DNA of 7,548 nt from Actinomycetota bacterium (GTDB lineage: Bacteria; Actinomycetota; Actinomycetes; Nanopelagicales; Nanopelagicaceae), in assembly GCA_009698975.1 (NCBI GenBank), contig WLPB01000047.1:1-7548 (forward strand), written 5' to 3'. A model generated the notes under the pieces. The model saw only the letters and a list, made by a program, of their open reading frames with translations. It ran no database searches and was not told the origin of the DNA. Shown piece by piece: positions 1 to 7,169 of this stretch. Numbering within the stretch: position 1 is the first letter of the stretch; each line of letters starts with the position of its first letter. The translations under genes were made by a program, and so were the position numbers.

Positions 1-709
1 TAGGGAATGAAAGTGGATCTTCAGCAATTACTGGCCACCCTAAAGATTGTGCAAATTGATTGACTTCACCCACATCAAATCCAGCACGGTCGTGTCCAAT
101 AATGAGAAGCCCGCGAGTTGATTTTGTATAAAAGGTCCCTGAACTCTTTCGATTAAAAGTTTCGGGTGCTTTAACAGCAATCTTGGATAACCAATCGCTA
201 TCGTCATCTGGCCCGAGTGGTTCGGCAAACTGAATATTTAAATGCACTGGACCTGTTTTCAATGAATCAAGGGGTAGCGTCATTGGAAATGCGGGGCCTG
301 AGACATCTGCAAAATACCGAACCGCTTTACCGAAAATTCTTGCCTGTTCAGTCGTTTGATTAGCGCCACTCTTGCGTAATTCAGCTGGTCGATCAGCTGT
401 CATGACTAAGAGCGGTTGATTCGAGTGAGAGGCCTCGAGAACAGCCGGATGGTAGTTCGCTACAGCAGTCCCGCTTGTGCAGACAATTGGCACAGGTAAC
501 TTGCTCGCCTTTGCGATACCGAGAGCAAAGAAGGCAGCTGTTCGTTCGTCAATGCGTGTGTGTAGCGAAATGAGGCCACGCTCTGAAGCTTGAAAGAAGG
601 CTATAGATAAAGGTGCATTGCGCGATCCGGGAGAGATAACAACATCCTTGATTCCAGATTCAATTATCTGGCGAACAATAGTGCGAGCTAGCGTAGTTGA
701 TGTGTTCAT
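1..709 (-). CDS. menD: MenD, SEPHCHC synthase (partial, C-terminus beyond left edge)
   Basis: MenD is a ThDP- and Mg-dependent enzyme that joins isochorismate and 2-oxoglutarate to give SEPHCHC, the first committed step of menaquinone synthesis in the cytoplasm. The first 236 codons are present and open to the edge; the family is usually about 540-580 residues, so the C-terminal ThDP-diphosphate/Mg-binding domain lies outside. Visible motifs are SPGSRNAPL at 26-34, HTRIDER at 50-56 with the ThDP-activating Glu55, CTSGTAVAN at 77-85, and TADRPAELR followed by GANQ with Gln118. Glu55 and Gln118 match, by number, catalytic residues I recall for E. coli MenD. The N-terminal Pyr domain is therefore complete and the central domain has begun. 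The ATG overlaps the menC stop as ATGA, with no clear ribosome binding site, which suggests translational coupling. Nothing looks broken; truncation is only by the window edge. Confidence 0.95.
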   Translation of the reverse strand, partial: MNTSTTLARTIVRQIIESGIKDVVISPGSRNAPLSIAFFQASERGLISLHTRIDERTAAFFALGIAKASKLPVPIVCTSGTAVANYHPAVLEASHSNQPLLVMTADRPAELRKSGANQTTEQARIFGKAVRYFADVSGPAFPMTLPLDSLKTGPVHLNIQFAEPLGPDDDSDWLSKIAVKAPETFNRKSSGTFYTKSTRGLLIIGHDRAGFDVGEVNQFAQSLGWPVIAEDPLSFP

Positions 710-1656
710 GAAAGTAACTCGGCGCATCGCATAGCGCGATTCTGCCACCATTCGTAGCGATCGGCGGACACATCTAACCCGTCAAGCTCAACATTTAACT
801 CACTTATCTCTATCTCGCCATCAACAATCGCTAAAGGCGCCACATCTCTTTCAAGTAAGGCACCAGTTGCGAGGCCACAATCAAAATCTAATGTAGGTAA
901 AGACGCTGCTAATTCGAGTCCGTAACGAATACCAATAGCACTTTCAAGGGCGCTTGAAACTACGACTGGAATCTGATGATGCTCGGCAATAGCTACTGAA
1001 CGAGAAATTCCGCCGAGTGGCTGAACTTTAAGCATCAAAATATCTGCAGCACCTTCAAGGTCGAGCGAGAAAGGATCTTCTGCCTTTCGAATCACCTCAT
1101 CTGCAGCAATTTTAAGCGGAATATGAATCTTTGATTTGAGTTCGCGCATCTCTTCTATCGTTGCACACGGTTGTTCTACATATTCAAAAGGGCCGACTTC
1201 TTCATACATGGCATAGAGATTTGTCAGTGCCTGATCCACCGTCCATGATCCATTTACATCGATGCGAATATTTATTTTCCGACCAAATGATCGAATGCGG
1301 GCAAGCCGAGCAATATCTTCAGCGAGGTTATTTCCCACCTTCACCTTGTAGGTTGTAACTCCAGGATAGCTAGCGACTAAGTTCTCGATAACTTTTTTAT
1401 CATTTGTTGCAGGAATAGTGCCATTTACTGCGATGCGCTCTCGAAATCGAGGCGGTCTTGGGTTCGATGCAGCTTCTATTGCGCATTGAAGCCAACGTGA
1501 AGACTCGTTATCGTCATATTCTACAAATGGTGAAAACTCTGCCCAACCATATTGGCCCTGAAAGAGCGCAACTTCTCGAACCGATATACCCCGGAAATCA
1601 GTCTTCATGGGCAGCGCAACAACGCGCATGGTTGAGAGAAGTTCGTTAAAGGACAC
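706..1656 (-). CDS. menC: MenC, o-succinylbenzoate synthase
   Basis: MenC dehydrates SHCHC to o-succinylbenzoate and belongs to the enolase superfamily. The 316-residue product has the expected catalytic set: a KVK motif at 104-106 with Lys106 as the likely base, metal ligands Asp133 (RIDVNG), Glu161 (VEQP) and Asp186 (AADE), and the opposite-face Lys210 (LKVQPLGG). An N-terminal capping segment (VVALPMKTDFRG, from residue 12) and the GWAEFSPFVEY stretch resemble mycobacterial MenC. The start is GTG, two bases after the menB stop. No Shine-Dalgarno is evident, so coupling to menB is likely. I prefer this start to Met10 because, as I recall it, mycobacterial MenC also has residues ahead of VVALPM, including a comparable Leu-Leu. 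It lacks a separate promoter and overlaps menD by four bases. Some enolase-superfamily relatives also racemise N-acylamino acids, but the men context makes OSB synthase the natural reading. Confidence 0.95.
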   Translation of the reverse strand: MSFNELLSTMRVVALPMKTDFRGISVREVALFQGQYGWAEFSPFVEYDDNESSRWLQCAIEAASNPRPPRFRERIAVNGTIPATNDKKVIENLVASYPGVTTYKVKVGNNLAEDIARLARIRSFGRKINIRIDVNGSWTVDQALTNLYAMYEEVGPFEYVEQPCATIEEMRELKSKIHIPLKIAADEVIRKAEDPFSLDLEGAADILMLKVQPLGGISRSVAIAEHHQIPVVVSSALESAIGIRYGLELAASLPTLDFDCGLATGALLERDVAPLAIVDGEIEISELNVELDGLDVSADRYEWWQNRAMRCAELLS

Positions 1657-1658
1657 TT

Positions 1659-2537
1659 TTATGGACGCTTTGGGAACTTACTAAAATCTGGCTTGCGTTT
1701 TTCTTTATAGGCATCGCGACCTTCTTGTCCTTCTTCACTCAAGTAAAAGAGGAGAGTGGCATCGCCAGCAAGCTGTTGAATTCCGGCTAGGCCATCATCT
1801 GCTGCATTCATGCTTGCCTTAATGAGTCGCAGCGCCATTGGTGAGTTCTGCAACATCTCACGACACCATGAAACTGTTTCGGCTTCGAGCTCTGCCAAAG
1901 GAACAACGGTATTAACAAGTCCCATATCAAGAGCTTCTTGGGCATCGTAGTGTCGAGTCATAAACCAAATCTCACGCGCTTTTTTCTGACCGACATTTCG
2001 TGCCAGCAATCCAGAACCATATCCGCCATCGAATGAGCCCACCATCGGTCCGGTCTGCCCAAACTTTGCGTTATCTGCAGCAATAGAGAGATCGCAAACG
2101 ACATGGAGTACATGTCCTCCACCGATTGCCCAGCCTGCAATCATGGCAACTACCGGTTTCGGTGTTCGTCGAATTTGTACTTGAAGATCTAAGACATTAA
2201 GACGGCCCATTCCTTTTTGCGAAAGAGAATCATCGCCTAGATATCCATCATCGCCGCGAACGCTGATATCGCCACCGGAACAGAACGCTTCATTGCCTTG
2301 ACCAGTAAAGATTATTACTCCAACCTCAGAATTATCTCGCGCTAAATCAAATGCTGTCTTGAGTTCAATAATTGTCTGTGGTCGAAAGGCGTTACGTACC
2401 TCTGGACGATTGATCGTGATTTTTGCCATGCCGTCAGCAGCTTCATATTTGATATCGGTAAAGTTTTCGCCGCCAGCTGCTACTTTCCAGGCTGGAATGC
2501 TCCGGTCGCCAAAATCACGCTTTATAGGCTTGCTCAC
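1659..2537 (-). CDS. menB: MenB, 1,4-dihydroxy-2-naphthoyl-CoA synthase (type I-like)
   Basis: MenB is a crotonase-fold enzyme that closes o-succinylbenzoyl-CoA into 1,4-dihydroxy-2-naphthoyl-CoA. From the GTG at 2537 it has 292 residues. Visible are [11 protein letters not shown] (43-53), the oxyanion-hole motifs CSGGD (86-90) and GWAIGGGH (135-142), the GSFDGGYGS loop (167-175) and the conserved C-terminal [17 protein letters not shown] region. The active-site loop reads GQTGPMVG (160-167), with Gly163 where M. tuberculosis MenB has Asp, and Trp191 is present in REIWF. This is the type I pattern known from E. coli, where bound bicarbonate supplies the missing carboxylate. I chose the GTG because GGAGGA lies three bases upstream and the N-terminal length fits the family. 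An in-frame ATG at 2588 would extend the product by 17 residues but would run into the divergent menE start. It is the first gene of a menB-menC-menD operon. Confidence 0.95.
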   Translation of the reverse strand: MSKPIKRDFGDRSIPAWKVAAGGENFTDIKYEAADGMAKITINRPEVRNAFRPQTIIELKTAFDLARDNSEVGVIIFTGQGNEAFCSGGDISVRGDDGYLGDDSLSQKGMGRLNVLDLQVQIRRTPKPVVAMIAGWAIGGGHVLHVVCDLSIAADNAKFGQTGPMVGSFDGGYGSGLLARNVGQKKAREIWFMTRHYDAQEALDMGLVNTVVPLAELEAETVSWCREMLQNSPMALRLIKASMNAADDGLAGIQQLAGDATLLFYLSEEGQEGRDAYKEKRKPDFSKFPKRP

Positions 2538-2540
2538 GAT

Positions 2541-2546
2541 TCCTCC
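2541..2546 (-). promoter_or_regulatory. Ribosome binding site of menB
   Basis: GGAGGA reads on the minus strand, three bases before the GTG at 2537. The spacing is tight, but this is one of only two obvious Shine-Dalgarno sequences in the window. It fixes the menB start at 2537 and argues against the upstream ATG at 2588, which would place this motif inside the coding region. Confidence 0.75.
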
Positions 2547-2564
2547 AATGTCGACTACGGGCGA

Positions 2565-2571
2565 TAGCCTA
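2565..2571. promoter_or_regulatory. Candidate shared -10 element between menB and menE
   Basis: The plus strand reads TAGCCTA and the minus strand TAGGCTA, so both directions carry a TAnnnT -10-like hexamer centred on nearly the same bases. Rightward, a start of transcription about 7-10 bases on would fall at or just before the menE ATG at 2580, giving a leaderless or nearly leaderless mRNA, in line with menE having no Shine-Dalgarno. Leftward, it would leave a leader of about 20 bases holding the menB GGAGGA. I see no convincing -35 hexamer in either direction, and the motif is short enough to occur by chance. This is inference from position. Confidence 0.3.
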
Positions 2572-2579
2572 CGCGGGCA

Positions 2580-3656
2580 ATGGAGCAAAGTTCACACCAA
2601 AGAGAAGTTCGCCTACTGGACCCCACCTGGTCAGTCAGCGAGCTAATGGCTCGTATCGCCAAGGCGCTCGTCGCGGACGGTCCAGCCCTAACCCTCTCCC
2701 CGATTTCTGCGCAGACTGTCGCCAGCCGAATTGCCCTTATCGTTACCACGACTGGATCCACTGGCGTTGCTAAAGAAGTTGGCCTGACATCTGCCGCTCT
2801 GATCGCATCTGCAAAGGCATCAAATAAATTTCTTGGTGCTGAATTCGGTGCAACCTGGTCACTCGCTCTGCCCCTTAATCACATTGCCGGTATAAATGTT
2901 CTTATTCGCTCTCTCGAATCAGGAACGCTACCGATAAATGTAATCGGACTCGAAGGTAAATATCCGAAAGTAGATTTCACATCCATTGTTCCTACTCAGT
3001 TATATCGAGCGCTCAACGGCGATGAAAATCTTCTTCAACATTTACAGAGCGCAAAGAAAGTTCTAGTTGGCGGCGCTGCATTGACTCACGAACTTCGCAA
3101 CAACGCTGAGTCTATGGGAATCACAATTGTGGAAAGTTACGGTTCGACCGAGACATCGGGTGGATGTATCTATGACGGAACACCTCTAGACGGCGTCGAG
3201 GTAGAACTTGTCGCAGGAAATCGATTAGGAATCAGAGGAAAGGTTTTAGCGCATTCATATCTCAACACCGAAGTTGAATTAGTGAATGAGGACGGCTGGT
3301 TTATCTCTTCCGATTTCGCGCACCTTGAAGGCTCAAAGGTAATCGTTGATGGTCGCATTGATGACGTTATTGTTACTGGTGGCGAGAAAGTCTCCTTAGC
3401 GAATATCGAAAGAGTAATTTCTCAATCTTTTCCGGAAATTCAATGTGCTATCTTCGCGATTGATGATGCGCATTGGGGCCAGGCAATTCATTGCGCCATA
3501 GTGGGCACCAGAGTTGCTGAAGAAGCACTAAACCATCTCCTTGAAGAAGAGTGCGGTTCGCATGCAAAGATCAAGGGCTTTATCTACTGTGAAGAGCTGC
3601 CACTTATCGGTATCGGTAAAGTTGATAGAGCAGAGCTAGCGAGACGAGTCCAATGA
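2580..3656 (+). CDS. menE: MenE, o-succinylbenzoate-CoA ligase (short actinobacterial form)
   Basis: MenE activates o-succinylbenzoate with ATP and CoA to o-succinylbenzoyl-CoA, the substrate of MenB. The 358-residue product shows ANL-superfamily motifs in order: phosphate-binding loop [11 protein letters not shown] (56-66), PLNHIAG (98-104), YGSTETSGG (187-195), an A7-like DGWFISSD (238-245) keeping Asp245, hinge GRIDD (258-262), GGEK (267-270) and the C-terminal IGIGKVDR with adenylation Lys347. Many acyl-CoA ligases have 500 or more residues; this lacks most of the N-terminal subdomain, as does the roughly 360-residue mycobacterial MenE, so the shortness is not a truncation. The segment [10 protein letters not shown] strongly recalls actinobacterial MenE. 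The ATG at 2580 has no clear ribosome binding site; Met23 (2646) is a weaker alternative. It diverges from menB and overlaps menA by ATGA. Confidence 0.93.
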   Translation: MEQSSHQREVRLLDPTWSVSELMARIAKALVADGPALTLSPISAQTVASRIALIVTTTGSTGVAKEVGLTSAALIASAKASNKFLGAEFGATWSLALPLNHIAGINVLIRSLESGTLPINVIGLEGKYPKVDFTSIVPTQLYRALNGDENLLQHLQSAKKVLVGGAALTHELRNNAESMGITIVESYGSTETSGGCIYDGTPLDGVEVELVAGNRLGIRGKVLAHSYLNTEVELVNEDGWFISSDFAHLEGSKVIVDGRIDDVIVTGGEKVSLANIERVISQSFPEIQCAIFAIDDAHWGQAIHCAIVGTRVAEEALNHLLEEECGSHAKIKGFIYCEELPLIGIGKVDRAELARRVQ

Positions 3657-4516
3657 GTAAATGGAATATATGGATAATCGGGGCACGTCCTCGAACGCTC
3701 TCTGCGGCAATCGCTCCAGTTCTGGTTGCAACTGCCTCCGCTGGCGAATCAGCACATTGGCTTCACGCACTTCTTGCCTTGATCGTAAGCCTCGCCCTCC
3801 AGATCGGCGTTAACTATGGAAATGATTACTCTGATGGTGTGCGCGGCACGGATGACAATCGAGTTGGGCCGCTACGAATCACAGCGGCAGGTTTAGCAAC
3901 ACCTTCAGCGGTAAAGAGAGCGGCCTTCATCGCACTTGGATGTGCTGCAGTTGCAGGACTTGCTCTTGCACTCATGACTACATGGTGGTTAATAATTATT
4001 GGTGCACTATCTATTCTCGCTGCGTGGGGATATACCGGCGGAAAGAAACCTTACGGTTACATGGGTCTTGGCGAACTCTTCGTCTTTATATTCTTTGGAT
4101 TGATAGCAACAATCGGTGCTTACTACGTTCAGGTTGAAGAGATTTCGCTAGAGGTTGTCCTGGCTTCAATATCTATCGGTCTCTTTGCTTGCGCAATCCT
4201 TGCCATCAATAATATTCGCGACCGGGAACTCGATGCACTTTCAGGAAAGCGGACATTGGCTGTGCGTTTAGGAGACCGAGGATCGCGCAAGATCTTTACA
4301 CTTTTGATTCTTCTTGGTTATCTCTCTTCGGCTCTTATTGGAAATCCCTGGATTGCTCTCACGCTTCTCTCGTTACCGGTAGCAATCAAACTATCTCGCG
4401 GGGTGATGGGCAGCGCTCAAGGCCGAGATCTCATCCCTTACCTGGCCGAGACGGGCAAACTCCAGCTCCAATACGCACTCCTTTTATCTATCGCATTAGT
4501 ATTGAGCCATGGTTAA
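3653..4516 (+). CDS. menA: MenA, 1,4-dihydroxy-2-naphthoate polyprenyltransferase
   Basis: MenA is a UbiA-superfamily membrane enzyme that replaces the carboxylate of DHNA with a polyprenyl chain, giving demethylmenaquinone in the cytoplasmic membrane. The 287 residues are strongly hydrophobic with about eight or nine predicted helices. The first Asp-rich motif is NYGNDYSDGVRGTDD (54-68), and the second is NNIRDRELD (186-194); these bind the Mg-diphosphate of the prenyl donor. The N-terminal ARPRTL (11-16), the GPLR stretch at 72-75 and the GKRTLAVRLG loop (198-207) are typical of MenA rather than UbiA or haem O synthase. The ATG shares four bases with the menE stop (ATGA), and the 3' end overlaps the next small gene by eight bases, so the three are probably cotranscribed and translationally coupled. 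Chain length of the prenyl donor cannot be read from this sequence. Confidence 0.95.
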   Translation: MSKWNIWIIGARPRTLSAAIAPVLVATASAGESAHWLHALLALIVSLALQIGVNYGNDYSDGVRGTDDNRVGPLRITAAGLATPSAVKRAAFIALGCAAVAGLALALMTTWWLIIIGALSILAAWGYTGGKKPYGYMGLGELFVFIFFGLIATIGAYYVQVEEISLEVVLASISIGLFACAILAINNIRDRELDALSGKRTLAVRLGDRGSRKIFTLLILLGYLSSALIGNPWIALTLLSLPVAIKLSRGVMGSAQGRDLIPYLAETGKLQLQYALLLSIALVLSHG

Positions 4517-4781
4517 GATTCAAGGGCTCCTGCTGATCATCTCATCAGCAGTCTCACTCTTTGCATTTATTGAATGCGCAATGCGGGATGAGACTCTCAT
4601 TAAGAAGTTCCCTAAGTGGGCTTGGCTTCTCATAATTTTCTTCTTTGGATTATTTGGTTCGATTTTCTATTTAGCTGCTGGGCGCAATGGCAAAAACTCT
4701 GGCGGTGGTGGGTTTGGCAAAAAACCAAAGCCACGACAGCTCCCTCCAGATGACAACCCAGATTTCTTGCGAGGACTTTAA
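4509..4781 (+). CDS. Small PLDc_N-type membrane protein, function unknown
   Basis: This 90-residue protein has two predicted membrane helices (about 5-24 and 37-57). Between and within them lies a pattern typical of the phospholipase D nuclease N-terminal (PLDc_N) domain: a charged turn (RDETLIKKFPKW, 26-37) then an aromatic-rich helix ending in FYLAAGR (53-59). The tail is Gly/Lys/Pro-rich and ends DDNPDFLRGL, an ending I associate with actinobacterial members of this group. No HKD catalytic motif exists, so it is not a phospholipase; only the membrane-anchor domain is present. Its ATG lies inside the last codons of menA in another frame, an eight-base overlap without a visible Shine-Dalgarno, which implies coupling to menA. 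A role in holding or regulating membrane enzymes of quinone or cytochrome assembly is conceivable, but nothing in the sequence proves it. Confidence 0.8.
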   Translation: MVKIQGLLLIISSAVSLFAFIECAMRDETLIKKFPKWAWLLIIFFFGLFGSIFYLAAGRNGKNSGGGGFGKKPKPRQLPPDDNPDFLRGL

Positions 4782-4785
4782 AGCT

Positions 4786-5706
4786 TTACTCGTTTAACCC
4801 TGAGTAAGTGTGCTTTCCAGTTCCCCATACGTTTACATAGACATAGTTAAACAAGAATGTAGATCCGGCGAAGATGCAGAGCCATGCTGCCCGGCGCCCG
4901 CGCCAACCAATGGTTACTCGCGCATGAAGATATGCGGCATAAGCAACCCATGTAATAAATGCCCATGTCTCTTTAGGGTCCCATCCCCAATATCGTCCCC
5001 ATGCGCTCTCAGCCCAAATTGCTCCAGCGATTACTGAGAAGGTCCATAAGGGAAATACAAATGCGACAAGACGATATGAAAGTTGATCGAGAACCTCAAG
5101 TGATGGAACTCGCGCCGCCCAGAAAGGGCGTCCGCCTCTTGATTCGGCGCTCTCTAAGTAGAGATAGGCGCCAGCAATCACATTCGCTAGCAGAAATATT
5201 CCACCGGAAATAATTGCTGCAGCAACATGGATAACCAACCATGTGGATTTCAGCGCAGGTACTAGAGGTGAGCTATCGCGATAGAGAAGAGTGATTGCTG
5301 TTCCAAGGGCTATCAGCGCCGAGAATGAAACAAAGAGTCCAAGCCAGCGAAGATCGTATTTTCTCAGCGCACCAAGGTAAGCAACTGAGAATGCAAAAGT
5401 TCCAGTAATTGAAAACTCATACATGTTGCCCCATGGCGCGTGGCCGGCAGATACTCCACGGAAGATAATTCCGGCAAAGAGAATGACTGTTGCAAGCACC
5501 ATCATTGCCGTTGCAATGCGTGCTGCCTTTTCTGTACGACTGTAATCCAAAGTCTTGTTGGCTAGGCTTCCTTGCATCATGTCAGCGCTTTGCGGCGTGC
5601 GCACAGCCCACGCAGTTTCAAAGGCATGGGCGAAGAATGCAAGAGCATAAATTGCCATCGAGGTATAGACGCAGTAATTAGAGATGTAAGCCCATGTCGT
5701 TTGCAT
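4786..5706 (-). CDS. ccsB: CcsB (CcsA family), System II cytochrome c haem lyase subunit
   Basis: This polytopic membrane protein forms the haem channel and lyase with ResB, covalently attaching haem to CXXCH cytochromes on the outer face of the membrane. The 306-residue product carries the tryptophan-rich WWD signature WGRYWGWDPKETWAF (236-250), the haem-handling motif of this superfamily. Histidines sit at plausible axial-ligand positions: His89 (GHAPWGNMYEF), His160 (WLVIHVA) and His261 (YLHAR). Several hydrophobic helices are visible, including about 64-84, 98-114, 120-142, 155-182, 212-232 and 246-262. The start is well supported: ATG overlaps the resB stop by one base (TAATG) and AAGGAG stands eight bases upstream. 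CcmC and CcmF share the WWD motif, but length, the resB partner and the ccdA neighbour identify System II. Naming varies: the same family is called CcsA in many genomes. Confidence 0.95.
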   Translation of the reverse strand: MQTTWAYISNYCVYTSMAIYALAFFAHAFETAWAVRTPQSADMMQGSLANKTLDYSRTEKAARIATAMMVLATVILFAGIIFRGVSAGHAPWGNMYEFSITGTFAFSVAYLGALRKYDLRWLGLFVSFSALIALGTAITLLYRDSSPLVPALKSTWLVIHVAAAIISGGIFLLANVIAGAYLYLESAESRGGRPFWAARVPSLEVLDQLSYRLVAFVFPLWTFSVIAGAIWAESAWGRYWGWDPKETWAFITWVAYAAYLHARVTIGWRGRRAAWLCIFAGSTFLFNYVYVNVWGTGKHTYSGLNE

Positions 5707-7169
5707 TACTTACTCTCCTTTATAGCGCGGATAAAACTTTCAACTTCTTCTTCAAGCCCAGGAGCATTGTTCTTTGCCAGGGCTGCAACTTCAACTTGAA
5801 TTCCCTTTTGGCGAATCCAAATGCGTCGGCGTCGTCCATAGAGCGAGGAGATCAAGCCGGCGATTGCAGCAACTCCTCCTGCAAGTGCGAACCCTTTGCC
5901 AGGATCTTGAACTATCTGAAGATTTACCCACGGAACAATCTTTTCTAGGGTAATCGAACCTCCTGGGTAATCAAATGTCTCGCCCACTGTGAGGGATCCG
6001 AGTCCCAGGTTAGTCATCCCCGTTGTATCAATTCGATAGACAGATTGCGGCACTCCAGAATCTAAGCCTAAATCACCGCTCCATACTGAGAAGAGGAGCT
6101 TGGGATCTAGCAGTTCTGGATATATCGAAATACCGCCTTCGCCTTTACTGCGCGCATATGTAGGAAGTAAAGATGAAACAAAACCTACTTGAGGTGTCGC
6201 ATCAGGAACTTTGATTGAGCCGATAGAACGTAAGTTCCCATCTTGTGGCAGGAAAGTTACTGGTCCTTGAAATGCAACCTGACCACTCTGATCACGGACA
6301 GTCACGATGGGCGAGTAACCATTGGCCTGTAGATAAACACGAGTGCTTCCAAAAGTCAGTGGTGAATTAACTTTTACAATCTGAGAAAGTTCGACACCTT
6401 CAAAGGTGGTGATAACAGATAACGTGTAGTCAATTGGTGCATTTGTTTGTGGATTATATTTAGCAACAAAGTCATCGACTTTGATTGTAAATGGTGAAAG
6501 CGTTGAACCTTGATTTAGTTTCCCATAATAAATTGAGTCATAGCTCGTCGGTAAACTGATGAACCTCTCCCCCACATTTACAATTGCCTCGCCACGCATT
6601 CCAAATAGTGAACCAAAGCTAACGCCAACTAAAATCAAAATCAGAGATAGGTGAAAGAAAAGATTGCCGGTCTCGCGGAGGTATCCCTTTTCAGCCGATA
6701 AATTTCCATCTTCGCGCCTTACTCTGAAACGATTCTTTTTAAGCCACTGAGCTGCCGGTTCAAGTGCATCGCCCTCAAATTGCAATTCATGAAAGAACTC
6801 AAGACGATTGAGGTTGCGTGGAGTAGTTGGCGGAAGAGCGCGCATCGCATGAAAGTGTTCAACTGAGCGAGGTAGCACACAACCAATGAGGGAGATGAAG
6901 AGCAAGATATAGATTGCGCTAAACCATGGGGAGGCATAGACGTCGAAGAGTGAAAAGCGCTCATACCATCTTGCTAAATCTGGATTCTTTGAGAAAAAAT
7001 CTCGAACAGCCATGGGATTTGTGGTCCGCTGCGGAACTAATGAACCAGGAATAGCACCAATGCCGAGCATCATCAGTAAAATCAGTGCTGTTCGCATACT
7101 TGTAAGTTGTCGCCATGCGAACCTTAGAAGAGCTGTGAAGCCGAGCTCTGGAATCTCTACATTGCTCAT
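5706..7169 (-). CDS. resB: ResB (Ccs1), System II cytochrome c biogenesis protein
   Basis: ResB partners CcsB in delivering haem to apocytochrome c. The 487 residues have the family architecture: helices at about 25-46 and 81-100, a cytoplasmic loop, a third helix at about 168-190 containing conserved-looking His173 (FFHLSLILILVG), a long extracytoplasmic domain (about 191-424), and a last helix at about 425-445 followed by the RRRR stop-transfer cluster. QDPG (421-424) before the last helix matches the usual ResB ending. The C-terminal tail is acidic and cytoplasmic. The ATG overlaps the ccdA stop by one base (TAATG), as ccsB does with resB, so the three genes are coupled. I see no good Shine-Dalgarno ahead of resB, so reinitiation from ccdA is likely. 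The length is normal and no frameshift is evident. Confidence 0.94.
   Translation of the reverse strand: MSNVEIPELGFTALLRFAWRQLTSMRTALILLMMLGIGAIPGSLVPQRTTNPMAVRDFFSKNPDLARWYERFSLFDVYASPWFSAIYILLFISLIGCVLPRSVEHFHAMRALPPTTPRNLNRLEFFHELQFEGDALEPAAQWLKKNRFRVRREDGNLSAEKGYLRETGNLFFHLSLILILVGVSFGSLFGMRGEAIVNVGERFISLPTSYDSIYYGKLNQGSTLSPFTIKVDDFVAKYNPQTNAPIDYTLSVITTFEGVELSQIVKVNSPLTFGSTRVYLQANGYSPIVTVRDQSGQVAFQGPVTFLPQDGNLRSIGSIKVPDATPQVGFVSSLLPTYARSKGEGGISIYPELLDPKLLFSVWSGDLGLDSGVPQSVYRIDTTGMTNLGLGSLTVGETFDYPGGSITLEKIVPWVNLQIVQDPGKGFALAGGVAAIAGLISSLYGRRRRIWIRQKGIQVEVAALAKNNAPGLEEEVESFIRAIKESK
5715..5720 (-). promoter_or_regulatory. Ribosome binding site of ccsB
   Basis: AAGGAG on the minus strand lies eight bases ahead of the ccsB ATG, inside the last codons of resB. 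It is a well-spaced Shine-Dalgarno and supports the start at 5706, even though that ATG overlaps the resB stop. Confidence 0.75.

Noticed and set aside
40..228. 62-codon leftward open frame
   Set aside because: It lies out of frame within menD, whose reading frame runs unbroken from 709 to the left edge with clear MenD motifs in its first 118 residues.
2538..2588. Upstream ATG start at 2588 for menB
   Set aside because: It would put the strong GGAGGA site inside the gene and overlap the menE start; the added 17 residues do not resemble the MenB family.
2555..2761. Leftward open frame antisense to the start of menE
   Set aside because: The translation shows no recognisable motif and lies over the well-supported menE frame; it is a shadow.
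4509..4781. Annotation as phospholipase D
   Set aside because: Only the membrane N-terminal domain is present; there is no HxKxxxxD catalytic motif.
4786..4807. Intrinsic terminator between the convergent operons
   Set aside because: The stem is six mostly A/T pairs with a 10-base loop, no following T-run, and it lies over the ccsB stop and last codons; not strong enough to call.
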